In this document: piece by piece, positions 6,712-15,008 of the stretch
Layout of the letters: every line of letters begins with the position of its first letter
How positions within the stretch are numbered: the first letter of the stretch is position 1
NCBI GenBank assembly: GCA_964385645.1
Contig: CAYLPT010000180.1
Location: forward strand, 1-34,972
Source: CAYLPT01 sp964385645
Lineage (GTDB): Bacteria > Armatimonadota > Hebobacteria > Hebobacterales > Hebobacteraceae
Length of the DNA: 34,972 nt
Direction: 5' to 3'
Made by a program: the position numbers and the translations under genes
Notes under the pieces: generated by a model
Told to the model about the DNA's origin: nothing
What the model saw: the letters and a program-made list of their open reading frames with translations, nothing else
Database searches by the model: none

Positions 6712-8457
6712 TCAAGGAGCGGCCGGTCGCTCCACGCGGGACCACCACGCCAGGTCAAGGTCGGGAAAGAGGGAGTCCCGGCGCTCACACTCGCCGAGGA
6801 ACACCTCGTCCTCCGGGGCGACGGGCTCTCCCGCCGCGCGGCGGCGGGCCATCTGCGCCAGCCGGGAGAACGCCTCGTGGTGGAAGGCGGCCCGCGCCTC
6901 GGCGTAGTCCCTCGCCGTCCAGGTCGAGATGAGGAAGGGCCAGTCGGAGGCCTCCAGCAGCAGCAGCTCCCGGGCCGCCTGGGAGACGATGCGCGCGAGC
7001 AGCGGGTCGGAGGAGCCCAGGGCCGCCTGGGCCAGCCCGGGCATCTCCGCCTCCGCCTGGTAGATGCGCCTCCAGATCCACGTCGTCCACTCGTTGAGCC
7101 AGATCCAGTGGAACCCTCCCTGCCCCCACGAGCCCTCCGGCAGCGAGACTGCCGCCTCCGGCGGGTGGGTCTCCAGGTACTCGGCGCAGGTCATCAGCTC
7201 CACCGCGGGGTCACTCGCCAGGCCCCGGAGCACCCGGTAGAGCCAGCGCGGCCCCTCGAACCACCAATGGCCGAACAGCTCGGCGTCATAGGGCGCGCAC
7301 AGGAATCCCCCCCGCCCCGTCGCCGCGCGGTGGCCCGTCAGCAGTTCGTCTACTAGGCGGCAGAAGTGATCGGCGTTCTCCGGAATGCGCTCCTCGGCGC
7401 GCGCCGGCTCGTAGATCTCCTTGGCCCCCAGGTCAGACTGCGCGGAGGTCACCCGCCAGTAGCGGTGGCCGCCCGGGAAGCGCTTCTTGTGGAAGTCGAG
7501 GTACCAGCCATCTCCCGGGTACCCGTGCTCGCCGCTCCAGACCTGGATGCCGGTGCGCTCGTCCCGGCAGAACACCGCCACCGGCGGGCGATCCTCGGGC
7601 GCGGAGGCGACGAAGTAGACCTCATAGGGCGACTTCTCGACGCTCGCCGGCCCCGGCCGATAGGAGGCCCGAAAGCGCTCCCAGAGCTGCTGCAGCCCCG
7701 GGAACCGCTCCAGGTAGACGCCCGCGGTGGCCCCTCCCATCAGTGTCTGCGTGTCCACGATGAAGTACTGGAGGCCGTTCTCGGCCAGGAACTCCTCCAC
7801 CCCCTTGCGCAGGACGGGCTGCCCCGGGCCGGCCTCCGGGATCGGGGAGGCCCAGGGGTAGCGGGGCCGATAGGCGCACTCCGGCAGCCAGAACCCTCGG
7901 GGCGGCCGCCCGAAGTGCCGCTGGTAGGCCCGCACCGCCTGCTTGACCTGGGCCTGGAGGCACTCGTCGCTGCCGAGCAGAGGCAGGTAGCCGTGTGTGG
8001 CGGCGGAGGTGATGACCTCAATGTGCCCGCCGTCCTGGAGGCGGCGGAAGGCGCCGATGAGATCGCCGCCATAGGTCTCCTGGAAGGCGCGGCGCGTCGC
8101 TCGCAGGTGTGTCTCCCACCTGTTGGCGAGGTCCGCGAGCTGCCCCTGCCCCGCGCCCTGGAACTGCGCCCGATCCTCCGCGGCGGCGCGTGCCCGCAGA
8201 TCCAGGTAGGCCGCGAACTGGGACTTGAACTCAGGGTCGGCGAGCTGCTCGGCGAGCACCGGCGTGATCCCAACAGTGACCTTGGGCGAGACGCCCTCGG
8301 CCACCAACCGATCGAGCACCTCCAACAGCGGCAGGTAGCTCTCGGCCGCGCACTCGAACAGCATGTCCGACCCGTGCGGCCAGGTGCCGTGGGTCACGAC
8401 ATACGGCAGGTGCGCATGGAGCACGAAGGTGAAGGCGCCTTGGGGGGATGCGGTCAC
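6712..8457 (-). CDS. GH57 1,4-alpha-glucan branching enzyme-like protein
   Basis: A 581-residue GH57 family enzyme with the C-terminal DUF1957-type helical region, the layout of GH57 glycogen branching enzymes. These enzymes make alpha-1,6 branches in alpha-glucan in the cytoplasm. The family motifs are visible: HAHLPYV (14-20), VGITPVL (62-68), GFWLPECAY with the presumed nucleophile Glu193, APYDAELFGHWWF with the presumed acid/base Asp391, and LNEWTTWIWRR near the end. The start at GTG 8457 has GAGGAG 9 bases upstream and overlaps the GH15 stop as GTGA. The longer open frame to 8724 is a shadow. It is the last gene of the glycogen operon. An amylase/4-alpha-glucanotransferase activity is the main alternative. 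Confidence 0.88.
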   Translation of the reverse strand: MTASPQGAFTFVLHAHLPYVVTHGTWPHGSDMLFECAAESYLPLLEVLDRLVAEGVSPKVTVGITPVLAEQLADPEFKSQFAAYLDLRARAAAEDRAQFQGAGQGQLADLANRWETHLRATRRAFQETYGGDLIGAFRRLQDGGHIEVITSAATHGYLPLLGSDECLQAQVKQAVRAYQRHFGRPPRGFWLPECAYRPRYPWASPIPEAGPGQPVLRKGVEEFLAENGLQYFIVDTQTLMGGATAGVYLERFPGLQQLWERFRASYRPGPASVEKSPYEVYFVASAPEDRPPVAVFCRDERTGIQVWSGEHGYPGDGWYLDFHKKRFPGGHRYWRVTSAQSDLGAKEIYEPARAEERIPENADHFCRLVDELLTGHRAATGRGGFLCAPYDAELFGHWWFEGPRWLYRVLRGLASDPAVELMTCAEYLETHPPEAAVSLPEGSWGQGGFHWIWLNEWTTWIWRRIYQAEAEMPGLAQAALGSSDPLLARIVSQAARELLLLEASDWPFLISTWTARDYAEARAAFHHEAFSRLAQMARRRAAGEPVAPEDEVFLGECERRDSLFPDLDLAWWSRVERPAAP

Positions 8458-10421
8458 GCCTGAGGGCTCCTCTCTTGGTCTGCGGGCAGTTGGTCGAGCA
8501 TAATGGCGGCCATCACGAAGGAGGCCATCGTCCAGGTGTGGGGGGCGGCCCAGTGCCCGCCGGGGCCGGCGCCCATCACCTCGGGCAGCAGGCCTGTGGT
8601 GGTCCCCGCTTGCAGCACCGCCCGCATGCAGGCGACCGCGCGGGCGCGGTAGCCCATCGCGCCGGCCTCGTCGCCCTGCCCTCGCACGGCCAGCGCGAGG
8701 CGCAGCAGGGCGCGGGCGAGCCACATCGTCGTCAGCGCGCCCGGGCCGCCGCCCGCGTACTGGTCGCCCTCGAAGCGCCGGATGGCCTCCACGCCATCTC
8801 CCCGGCCGAGGCGCCTCACCAGGGCCTCGACCATGGTGCGCGCCATGCCCAGCTCCTCCTCGACCTCAAGATCGAGGAACTCGAAGGGCGTGATGAGCCC
8901 GAGCGTGGAGGCGTCGGCCGCCAGGTCGGGCCGCCCCTCCTGGGTCAGGCCGCGGGCGAAGATGTCGCCCCGCCAGAGCCGAGCCATAACCGCCTGCTTG
9001 ATCGCGGCGGCGGTGGCTTCCCACTGCTCGCCGATCTCGACCTCCCCCGCGATCCGGGCGAGGAGGCCGGCCTCCCGCAGGGAGGCGGCGATGGCCGCGT
9101 TGGTGTAGGTGAAGCTGCCCCGGAAGGTCTCCCAGAGGTCGAAGCCGACCCGGTGCAGGTTGGTGTCCGGCGAGAGCTGTTCGACCAGGTAGCCGGCCGC
9201 CCTGCGGGCCGACTCCCACACCTGCTCGATGAAGCTCACCCGCTCCGCCTCGCCGAGCTGGCGCGCCCGCCGGCCCATGGCGAACAGCACCGAGGCCGTC
9301 TGGTCAATCTGCAGCCCGTCGGCCGCCGTGCACCAAGCGGGGCCGCGCTCGCCGCTGAGCCAGTAGCGCTGCTCCCAGTAGCCCTCCGGGCGCTGGGCGC
9401 GCCTGGCCCAGGTGAGGAAGCGCGCCAGGTACTCGGGGTAGCCTGCTGACTGCATGCCGAGGCAGACCTCCACCGCGTCTCGCGGCCAGCAGTAGCCATA
9501 GCCGCCCGAGAGCTCGAAAAACGGGTCGAACTCGGGGGCCGCCAGGATGGAGCCGGTGTCGGGGTCGGCGAGCAGGTCTATGACCAGGAGGCAGCGCCCG
9601 TAGGCCTCCTGGAGATCGCGCTCGATACGCACAGGCCGGGCCCGCGCGAGGAACTCCCGCCAGCGGCTGCGGCACCAGCGGGAGAGCGCCTCCCAGCCCA
9701 GGGCGAAGGCGGCCTCCGCACGCTCGACCGCAGTGCGCTCGTTCGAGCCGGCGGCGATCACCAGGTCGCCCGTCGCCTCCTCGCCCGGGGCCAGCGACAG
9801 CGACCAGCCCAGCGCGAGGTCAATGTCGCCGATCTCCTCCGCCTGACGGTTCAGCGCGCCCCGCTCCATCTGCCGCTTCGCGGAGGTCTCGCTGCCCGCC
9901 GCCGCGCGGCCGCAGCCCCAGTCGTCGAATGGCCGCGCGCCGATGGCGAAGCAGATGTTGCGCCAGTACGCCGCCGCCACCCCCCGCTCGGGGTGGAAGT
10001 GCACCGCGTTCTTCAGCTCCACCTCGCCGAGCTGGAGGTCCAGGTACTGGTACAGCTTCGCCTCCAGCCTCCCCCCGCCCGTGTTCGAGGCCACGAACCG
10101 CCTCACGAACAGCGGCTCCTCCGGGTGCACGAAGTCGGTCACCCGCAGCGCCAGCCCCGACTCCCGGTGGCGTAGCTCGGTCTCGACGATGTTGGTCTCC
10201 GGCAGGTAGCGCTGGCTCGACTCCCACGAGGGATGAAAGGTCCACACCAGCGTCCCCCCGCTGCCCTGCCCGGCGGGCAGGTACACCGCGGGCATGCCCT
10301 CGTGCAGGTTCTGCGGGAAGTCAATGTGCGGGTAGAAGAACGACATCACCTCGGCGTGTGACCCCAGCGAGACCAGCACCCGGGAGTTGCCGACCACCGC
10401 GTTGGGCTGGTAGACCGGCAC
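8454..10421 (-). CDS. GH15 glucoamylase-like glucan hydrolase
   Basis: A 655-residue protein with the GH15 layout, an N-terminal beta-sandwich followed by an (alpha/alpha)6 barrel. GH15 enzymes release glucose from alpha-glucan chain ends. Key segments are GGYGYCWPRDAVEVCLGMQ (substrate-binding Trp-Arg-Asp), VGFDLWETFRGSFTYTNAAI (presumed catalytic acid Glu of DLWE) and TGLLPEVMG with GHWAAPHTWTMASF near the end (presumed catalytic base Glu of LLPE). There is no signal peptide, so it probably acts inside the cell on stored glycogen. GTG 10421 starts two bases after the glgA stop, with a G-rich run upstream; the reading frame before it is part of glgA in another frame. Confidence 0.85.
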   Translation of the reverse strand: MPVYQPNAVVGNSRVLVSLGSHAEVMSFFYPHIDFPQNLHEGMPAVYLPAGQGSGGTLVWTFHPSWESSQRYLPETNIVETELRHRESGLALRVTDFVHPEEPLFVRRFVASNTGGGRLEAKLYQYLDLQLGEVELKNAVHFHPERGVAAAYWRNICFAIGARPFDDWGCGRAAAGSETSAKRQMERGALNRQAEEIGDIDLALGWSLSLAPGEEATGDLVIAAGSNERTAVERAEAAFALGWEALSRWCRSRWREFLARARPVRIERDLQEAYGRCLLVIDLLADPDTGSILAAPEFDPFFELSGGYGYCWPRDAVEVCLGMQSAGYPEYLARFLTWARRAQRPEGYWEQRYWLSGERGPAWCTAADGLQIDQTASVLFAMGRRARQLGEAERVSFIEQVWESARRAAGYLVEQLSPDTNLHRVGFDLWETFRGSFTYTNAAIAASLREAGLLARIAGEVEIGEQWEATAAAIKQAVMARLWRGDIFARGLTQEGRPDLAADASTLGLITPFEFLDLEVEEELGMARTMVEALVRRLGRGDGVEAIRRFEGDQYAGGGPGALTTMWLARALLRLALAVRGQGDEAGAMGYRARAVACMRAVLQAGTTTGLLPEVMGAGPGGHWAAPHTWTMASFVMAAIMLDQLPADQERSPQA

Positions 10422-10423
10422 CC

Positions 10424-11866
10424 CTAGCCCCCCCGCCGCTCGAGGGCGCGCTGATACAGCCCCGCATACTCCCGCGCCGCGCGCTCCCACGAGAAGTCCT
10501 CCGACATCCCGCGGCGCACGAGCGCCGACCAGGCGGCCCTATCCCGGTAGGTCAGCAGCCCCCGCGCCAGGGCCCCCAGCAGCGCCACCGACGAGCGCTC
10601 GCGGAACGAGAAGCCGTTCCCTTCCCCCCGCTCGGGGTCGTAGTCGCTGACAGTGTCGGCGAGCCCGCCCGTGTGGCGCACCACCGGGATGGAGCCATAC
10701 CGCAGGCTGATGAGCTGCCCCAGCCCGCAGGGCTCGTAGTGCGACGGCATCACGAACATGTCCGAGCCCGCGTAGATCTGGTGCGCGAGCCGGTTGTCGA
10801 AGGTCAGCGCCACCCCCATCGCCCGCGGGAAGCGCTCCGCCAGCCCCGACATCAGCTCATGGTAGCGCGGCTCCCCCGTGCCCAGCAGGGCGAACTGCGC
10901 CCCCAGCCGCAGCAGATGCGGCAGCGCCTCGGCCAGCAGATCGAGGCCCTTCTGCGCGGCCAGCCGCGACACCAGCCCGAACAGCGGCGCCTCCGGCTTC
11001 TCCTCCAGCCCCAGCCGCCGCTGTAGCGCGGCCTTGCACTTCGCCTTCCCCGCCAGATCGTCCGGGCCGTAGCGAGCCTCGATCAGCTCGTCGTGGCCCG
11101 GGTCCCATTCGGCGTAGTCTATGCCGTTCAGGATCCCGTAGAGGTCGCCTTTGCGCGCCGCTAGCACCCCCTCCAGCCTCTCGCCGTACTCGGGGGTCTG
11201 GATCTCCTCCGCATAGGTCTTCGAGACCGTGTTCAGCACATCCGCCCACACGAGCGCGCCCTTGAGGAAGTTCACCTGCCCGTAGAACTCGAGCCCCTCC
11301 ATCGTGAACAGCGCCCGGTCCACCCCCACCGCCTCCAGCGTCTCCGGGCCGAATATCCCCTGGTAGCCCAGGTTGTGGATGGTGTGCAGGGTGGCGATCC
11401 CGCTCAGCGCGGGGTCCCCCGCATACTCGGACTTCAGCAGCACCGGGATCAGGGCGGTCTGCCAGTCGTTGCCGTGGATCACCTGCGGCCGCCAGTCCTC
11501 GGCGCGCAACAGCTCCAGCGTGGCGCGGCAGAAAAGCCCGAAGCGCTCCGCGTCATCCGGCTCCCCGTAGAGCCCGCCCCGCGCGAAGTAGTCGGGGCTG
11601 CCGACCAGGTAGGTGACCACCCCCCGGATGGCGTCGCTGGTCTCGATCATCACCCTCACGGTGCGGCCGCCCAGACACACCGTCAGGTCGCGGAGCCTGC
11701 GTGTCTCAATGTCCTCCTTCATCGTATCGTACTTCGGCACAATCAGCCGGACGTCGTGCCCCAGGCCGGCGAGCGCCTTCGGGAGCGCGCCCGCCACATC
11801 GGCCAGCCCGCCGGTCTTGGCGTACGGCACCGCCTCGGGAGTGGCCAGCAGAACCCTCAGAGCCAT
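10424..11866 (-). CDS. glgA: Glycogen synthase
   Basis: A GT5 glycosyltransferase of 480 residues, the usual GlgA length. It elongates alpha-1,4-glucan from a nucleotide sugar (usually ADP-glucose). It shows MALRVLLATPEAVPYAKTGG with the KTGGLADVAGALPKAL nucleotide-sugar loop, HGNDWQTALIP, and the C-terminal catalytic/binding segment SHYEPCGLGQLISLRYGS followed by GGLADTV. Two ATGs are adjacent; the second (11866) is favoured because GAGG lies 5 bases upstream, while the first is only 2 bases from it. The first ATG overlaps the stop of the peptidase C26 gene. The next gene, GH15, begins 2 bases after its stop. No glgC is in the window. Confidence 0.96.
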   Translation of the reverse strand: MALRVLLATPEAVPYAKTGGLADVAGALPKALAGLGHDVRLIVPKYDTMKEDIETRRLRDLTVCLGGRTVRVMIETSDAIRGVVTYLVGSPDYFARGGLYGEPDDAERFGLFCRATLELLRAEDWRPQVIHGNDWQTALIPVLLKSEYAGDPALSGIATLHTIHNLGYQGIFGPETLEAVGVDRALFTMEGLEFYGQVNFLKGALVWADVLNTVSKTYAEEIQTPEYGERLEGVLAARKGDLYGILNGIDYAEWDPGHDELIEARYGPDDLAGKAKCKAALQRRLGLEEKPEAPLFGLVSRLAAQKGLDLLAEALPHLLRLGAQFALLGTGEPRYHELMSGLAERFPRAMGVALTFDNRLAHQIYAGSDMFVMPSHYEPCGLGQLISLRYGSIPVVRHTGGLADTVSDYDPERGEGNGFSFRERSSVALLGALARGLLTYRDRAAWSALVRRGMSEDFSWERAAREYAGLYQRALERRGG

Positions 11867-11868
11867 CA

Positions 11869-12609
11869 TCACCTCACCCCTATGTAGTGTGCAGCGCGCG
11901 CCGCCTGGACGAAGGCCTCCAGGAGCCGCCGCTGTCGGGGCGCGCGCGGCATACGCTCCGGGTGCCACTGCACGCCCACGGCGAATCCGCCGCCCTCCGC
12001 CTCGATAGCCTCCACCACCCCGTCCGGCGATCGCGCGACCACCTTCACCCCCGGGCCCGGCTCGCCGTTCGCCTGGTGATGGGCGGAGTTCACTCGCACC
12101 CGCCGCGCGCCCAGGATCCGCGCCAGCAGGCTGTCGGGCGCGATCTGGACCCAGTGCCTCGCCACCTCGCCCCGGCCGCGGGGCGCGTGCCTCTCCGCCC
12201 CAGCGACCTCGGTCGGGATGTCCTGCACCAGCCGTCCGCCCAGGGCCACCCCCAGCACCTGCGCGCCCCGGCAGATGCCCAACACCGGCATCCCCCGCCG
12301 CAGCGCCTCCCTCGCCGCCGCCAGCTCCAGGCGGTCTCGCGCGACGTCCACCTCGCGCAGCGCCGGGTGAGGCGCGCCCCCGTAGCAGGCGGGGTCGAGG
12401 TCACCGCCGCCGGTGAGCAGCAGGCCGTCCAGGCTATCGAGCGCGTCCGCCCCCGCGTCAGGCCGCAGCGCGACCACCGCGGCGCGGCTGCGCGCGAGCG
12501 CGCGGCGATACGCGGCGGCGCTGCGGTCATCCCGTCTCCTCTGCTGCGGGTCGCGAGCGCGGGAGCCCAAGGTCATGCCGATCGTGGGGGGAGTGGATCG
12601 CCCGGCCAC
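11869..12609 (-). CDS. Peptidase C26 / gamma-glutamyl-gamma-aminobutyrate hydrolase family protein
   Basis: A 246-residue class I glutamine-amidotransferase-like hydrolase (peptidase C26, PuuD-like), a family that cleaves gamma-glutamyl bonds. The opening TIGMTLG, DGLLLTGGGDLDPACYG, the nucleophile Cys113 in LGICRGAQVLGVALGG, NSAHHQA, and the His216/Glu218 pair in GVQWHPE are all present, so the catalytic triad is complete. It is the first gene of the glycogen operon and overlaps glgA, an unusual partner whose role there is unclear. GTG 12609 fits the family N-terminus but has no visible ribosome binding site, and the likely promoter leaves only about 10 bases of leader. Confidence 0.88.
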   Translation of the reverse strand: MAGRSTPPTIGMTLGSRARDPQQRRRDDRSAAAYRRALARSRAAVVALRPDAGADALDSLDGLLLTGGGDLDPACYGGAPHPALREVDVARDRLELAAAREALRRGMPVLGICRGAQVLGVALGGRLVQDIPTEVAGAERHAPRGRGEVARHWVQIAPDSLLARILGARRVRVNSAHHQANGEPGPGVKVVARSPDGVVEAIEAEGGGFAVGVQWHPERMPRAPRQRRLLEAFVQAARAAHYIGVR

Positions 12610-12625
12610 TGGAGAAGCCCGGGCG

Positions 12626-12655
12626 ATTGTACCAGCCAGGCCGCGGCGGGGTCAA
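12626..12655 (-). promoter_or_regulatory. Promoter of the peptidase C26-glgA-GH15-GH57 operon
   Basis: On the minus strand TTGACC (12655-12650) is followed after 18 bases by TACAAT (12631-12626), with TGG directly before the -10 box (12634-12632). The predicted transcript start near 12619 would leave a leader of about 10 bases before GTG 12609. Confidence 0.65.
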
Positions 12656-12691
12656 CCGCGGCGCGTTCGCTGCGCGCCCAAGCGCTGAGCA

Positions 12692-12705
12692 GAGGGCTAG
12701 CCCTC
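12692..12705. repeat. 14-bp palindrome over the rpsT stop codon
   Basis: GAGGGCTAGCCCTC is a perfect palindrome that contains the rpsT stop codon. It could form a hairpin at the 3' end of the rpsT mRNA, but it is too short and lacks a T-run, so a terminator function is only a guess. Confidence 0.3.
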
Positions 12706-12975
12706 GCCGGCTGAGCTGAGCCTGACCAGCCGTTTCGCGAGGCGCGACTTGCGCCGCGCCGCCTGACGCCGGTGGATGACGCCCTTCTGAGCCGCCTTGT
12801 CGAGCAGCCGGCTGGCCTGCCGACACAGCTCCGTAGAGACCATCGCGTCACCCGCTTCGATGGCCATCCGGGACTTGCGCACCGCGGTCTTAAGGCGCGA
12901 CTTCCACGCCAGATTCCTCAGTCGGCGACCTCGGGAGCGGAGGATGTCCTTCTTCGACGACTTGATGTTGGCCAA
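12697..12975 (-). CDS. rpsT: 30S ribosomal protein S20
   Basis: A basic protein of 92 residues, close to the usual S20 length of about 87, that binds 16S rRNA early in small-subunit assembly. The N-terminal LANIKSSKKDILRSRGRRLR and the Lys/Arg-rich helices (KSRLKTAVRKSRMAI, HRRQAARRKSRLAKRLVRL) are characteristic. The start is TTG at 12975, with GGAGG 9 bases upstream; no ATG or GTG fits the family N-terminus. A TTG start is also known for E. coli rpsT, where it takes part in autoregulation. It has its own promoter (13005-13013) and is followed by the glycogen operon promoter. Confidence 0.96.
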   Translation of the reverse strand: MANIKSSKKDILRSRGRRLRNLAWKSRLKTAVRKSRMAIEAGDAMVSTELCRQASRLLDKAAQKGVIHRRQAARRKSRLAKRLVRLSSAGEG

Positions 12976-13004
12976 GGGATGGCACCTCCAGACGAACGCC
13001 CGGG

Positions 13005-13013
13005 ATTGTACCA
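13005..13013 (-). promoter_or_regulatory. Extended -10 promoter of rpsT
   Basis: TGG (13013-13011) directly precedes TACAAT (13010-13005) on the minus strand. A TTGTGC sequence 18 bases upstream is a poor -35 box. The predicted leader is about 23 bases and carries the GGAGG site. Confidence 0.5.
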
Positions 13014-13049
13014 TGCCACCCCCGGCCAGCACAAGACCATCGCGCCCGC

Positions 13050-14651
13050 CTATTGGGCCGGGCGCTCGTGCGCGCCGCGGTCCGGCCCCGCGCCGCTGGG
13101 CACCGGATTCCCCCAGTAGCACCGGCCCCCGTGGTCCGGGATCGTGAGTCCTGAGTCCACACACGGCGAGTCCGCCCGGAGCTGCAAGCCCTCCAGCCGC
13201 TCCCGACTCGTCGCCTCGCCAGGCTCCATCAGCCTGGGGTCCTCCGTGATCTTGTGGGCGTCCTCGGGCTCCGTCCGGCGGTCGCCGCCGTAGAAGACAT
13301 TGTGGTCGAAGACCACCCCCGTGCTCCGGCCGAGGTCGAAACCGCCCTGCCCCAGGTTGTAGAGGATGTTGTTGGAGTAGCGGATCCCGTCGGGCCACAT
13401 GCGGTCCCGGTTGTGCCAGACCATCAGGGGATCCCCCCGCCCCTGCCCCACGTAGATAGTGTTGTTGTAGATGTGCGCGTTCGTGACCTTGCCGCCCACC
13501 TGGAAGATGCGCGCCCCGTCGTTCACACTCAGGTTGTAGCGGACGATCGCGCCGTCGTTGAACCGCCGCGGGCTAGGGTCGCCCTCCTCGCACAGCAGGA
13601 TAAAGCCGCCCTCGTTGTCGTGGCTGTAGTTGTACTGCACGATGGTGCGGCGGCTCAGGCCGTCAACGTCAAAGCCCTGCCCGTCCTTGGTGGTGCGGGT
13701 CAGGTAGGCCTCGTTGAACTGCATGAGCGCGTCGTCCGTCTCCCACACCCAGATCGCCACATTGTAGTCGCCCGAGCGCCGGTTGCAGTTGCTGGCGACG
13801 TTGTGCTCGATCAGCGGCGCGTCCGCCATGCAGGCAATGATCCCGTCGCCGCCGATGTCGTCCACCACGTTGCCGCGGATGACCAGGCCGGTGTAAGGCT
13901 GCCAGTCGTCCCCGTGCGCGTACCGGCCCCAGTCGCTCCAGGTCTTGATGGCCGAGCGGTCGCAGGCGCGAACCGAGCAGCCCTCGATCAGCACGTCGTG
14001 GAAACGCGTGGGCGCCGAGCGCCCCTCGACATCGAAGAGGATCCCCGCGTTGCACTTGCCGCTGTCCCGCCCCTGGCGGAGGTGGCCGTTCACATCGTGC
14101 ACCTCCAGAGCCCGCAGGTGGACGTGGCTGAGCACCCCCGCGTCCTCCCCCAGCACCCTCACGCCGGCCCGCGGCGCCGGGCCCTGCGGGCACGTGTTCG
14201 TCACCTCGAGGTTGGCGATCTCCCAGTGCTGCTGGTTGCGGAGGTGGACGGCCTCGAAGGCGCGGCCGCCGCCCGCGATCGCCGGCTTGGGCCCCTCGCC
14301 ATAGCGGTCCACGACGATCGGCCGGCCCGCCTCCCCCGACCCCTTGGGCCACAACTGACCGCTCCAGCGACACCCGGCCCGCAGCAGGATGTGGTCGCCG
14401 GGCGCGAACGTGGTGGCGTTCACCTTCTCAAGCGTGCGCCAGGGCGCGCCCGCGCTCACGCCCGCGTTCCCGTCATCGCCCCGCACCGCATCCACGTAGT
14501 AGCTTCGCCCGCGGTCTCTCACCCTGATCTCCTGGGCCTGGGTCTGCGTCCGCCTGCTGCCGAGCGCGCCGCCCACCCCCGCCGCCAGCGCGGCCCCCGC
14601 GGCCTGCCGCAGGAATGCGCGCCTGCTAATGCGCCTCGCTCGATCCTTCAT
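13050..14651 (-). CDS. Tat-exported right-handed beta-helix repeat protein
   Basis: A 533-residue protein of the parallel beta-helix (pectate-lyase-like) superfamily. The N-terminus carries a twin-arginine export signal, with RRISRRAFLRQ followed by a hydrophobic AAGAALAAGVGGALG stretch, so it is probably folded before export. YYVDAVRGDDGNAG and WRTLEKVNATTFAPGDHILL form the typical opening coil. Repeated Asn-rich rungs follow (HWEIANLEVTN, VIRGNVVDDIGGDGI, PLIEHNVASN, VQYNYSHDNEGG, AHIYNNTIYVG, RYSNNILYN). The C-terminus ends in WGNPVPSGAGPDRGAHE, a common ending in such proteins of soil and planctomycete-like bacteria. The substrate is probably a polysaccharide, but no catalytic residues can be assigned. 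ATG 14651 has GAGGTGG about 8 bases upstream. Confidence 0.88.
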   Translation of the reverse strand: MKDRARRISRRAFLRQAAGAALAAGVGGALGSRRTQTQAQEIRVRDRGRSYYVDAVRGDDGNAGVSAGAPWRTLEKVNATTFAPGDHILLRAGCRWSGQLWPKGSGEAGRPIVVDRYGEGPKPAIAGGGRAFEAVHLRNQQHWEIANLEVTNTCPQGPAPRAGVRVLGEDAGVLSHVHLRALEVHDVNGHLRQGRDSGKCNAGILFDVEGRSAPTRFHDVLIEGCSVRACDRSAIKTWSDWGRYAHGDDWQPYTGLVIRGNVVDDIGGDGIIACMADAPLIEHNVASNCNRRSGDYNVAIWVWETDDALMQFNEAYLTRTTKDGQGFDVDGLSRRTIVQYNYSHDNEGGFILLCEEGDPSPRRFNDGAIVRYNLSVNDGARIFQVGGKVTNAHIYNNTIYVGQGRGDPLMVWHNRDRMWPDGIRYSNNILYNLGQGGFDLGRSTGVVFDHNVFYGGDRRTEPEDAHKITEDPRLMEPGEATSRERLEGLQLRADSPCVDSGLTIPDHGGRCYWGNPVPSGAGPDRGAHERPAQ

Positions 14652-14775
14652 CGGTCGTGCCACCTCTCGCGGGTCACGGCGGGCTGTCCCGCGAGCGCGA
14701 GGGGCGCCGGCAAGTGGGATGGAATGAGCGCTCGGACCTCGCCCGTGCCTGCAGGCGCTCGCCGCCCGCGGCCCG

Positions 14776-14813
14776 ACGGTACCCCGCATCGCGAACGCGT
14801 GTCAAGGGGTACC
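14776..14813 (-). promoter_or_regulatory. Candidate promoter inside an inverted repeat, upstream of the beta-helix gene
   Basis: Arms ggtacccc (14779-14786) and ggggtacc (14806-14813) are perfect inverted repeats 19 bases apart. On the minus strand a consensus TTGACA (14805-14800) starts right after the upstream arm, and 18 bases later TACCGT (14781-14776) overlaps the downstream arm. The arrangement looks like a promoter with an operator, but the -10 match is poor. The same hairpin could instead end the tRNA transcript. Confidence 0.4.
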
Positions 14814-14827
14814 CTCGCCTTTCCCGC

Positions 14828-14903
14828 TGGTGCCGGGACCCAGAATCGAACTGGGGACACCCGGATTTTCAGTCCGGTGCTCTACCAGCTGAGCTATCCC
14901 GGC
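14828..14903 (-). tRNA. tRNA-Phe (GAA)
   Basis: The cloverleaf is complete: acceptor GCCGGGA/TCCCGGC, D-stem GCTC/GAGC, anticodon stem CCGGA/TCCGG with loop CTGAAAA (anticodon GAA), T-arm CCCAG/CTGGG with TTCGATT. Discriminator A and an encoded CCA end the gene. It is the last tRNA of the five-gene array. Confidence 0.97.
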
Positions 14904-14915
14904 ACCCGTGCGCGC

Positions 14916-14992
14916 TGGCGGAGCCGACGGGACTTGAACCCGCGACCTCTGGCTTGACAGGCCAGTGTGCTAACCAACTGCACCACGGCTCC
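14916..14992 (-). tRNA. tRNA-Asp (GTC)
   Basis: Acceptor GGAGCCG/CGGCTCC, anticodon stem CTGGC/GCCAG with loop CTGTCAA (anticodon GTC), T-loop TTCAAGT, discriminator G as expected for Asp, and an encoded CCA. Confidence 0.97.
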
Positions 14993-15008
14993 GCGCCGCC
15001 CTCCCCAG

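Noticed and set aside
6710..6715. TTGACA on the minus strand upstream of the LysM gene
   Set aside because: No acceptable -10 box lies 16-19 bases downstream, and it covers the GH57 stop codon.
13254..14957. Open frame of 567 codons opposite the beta-helix gene and two tRNAs
   Set aside because: It runs through tRNA genes and has Val/Ala/Asp/Arg-rich composition with no recognisable domain.
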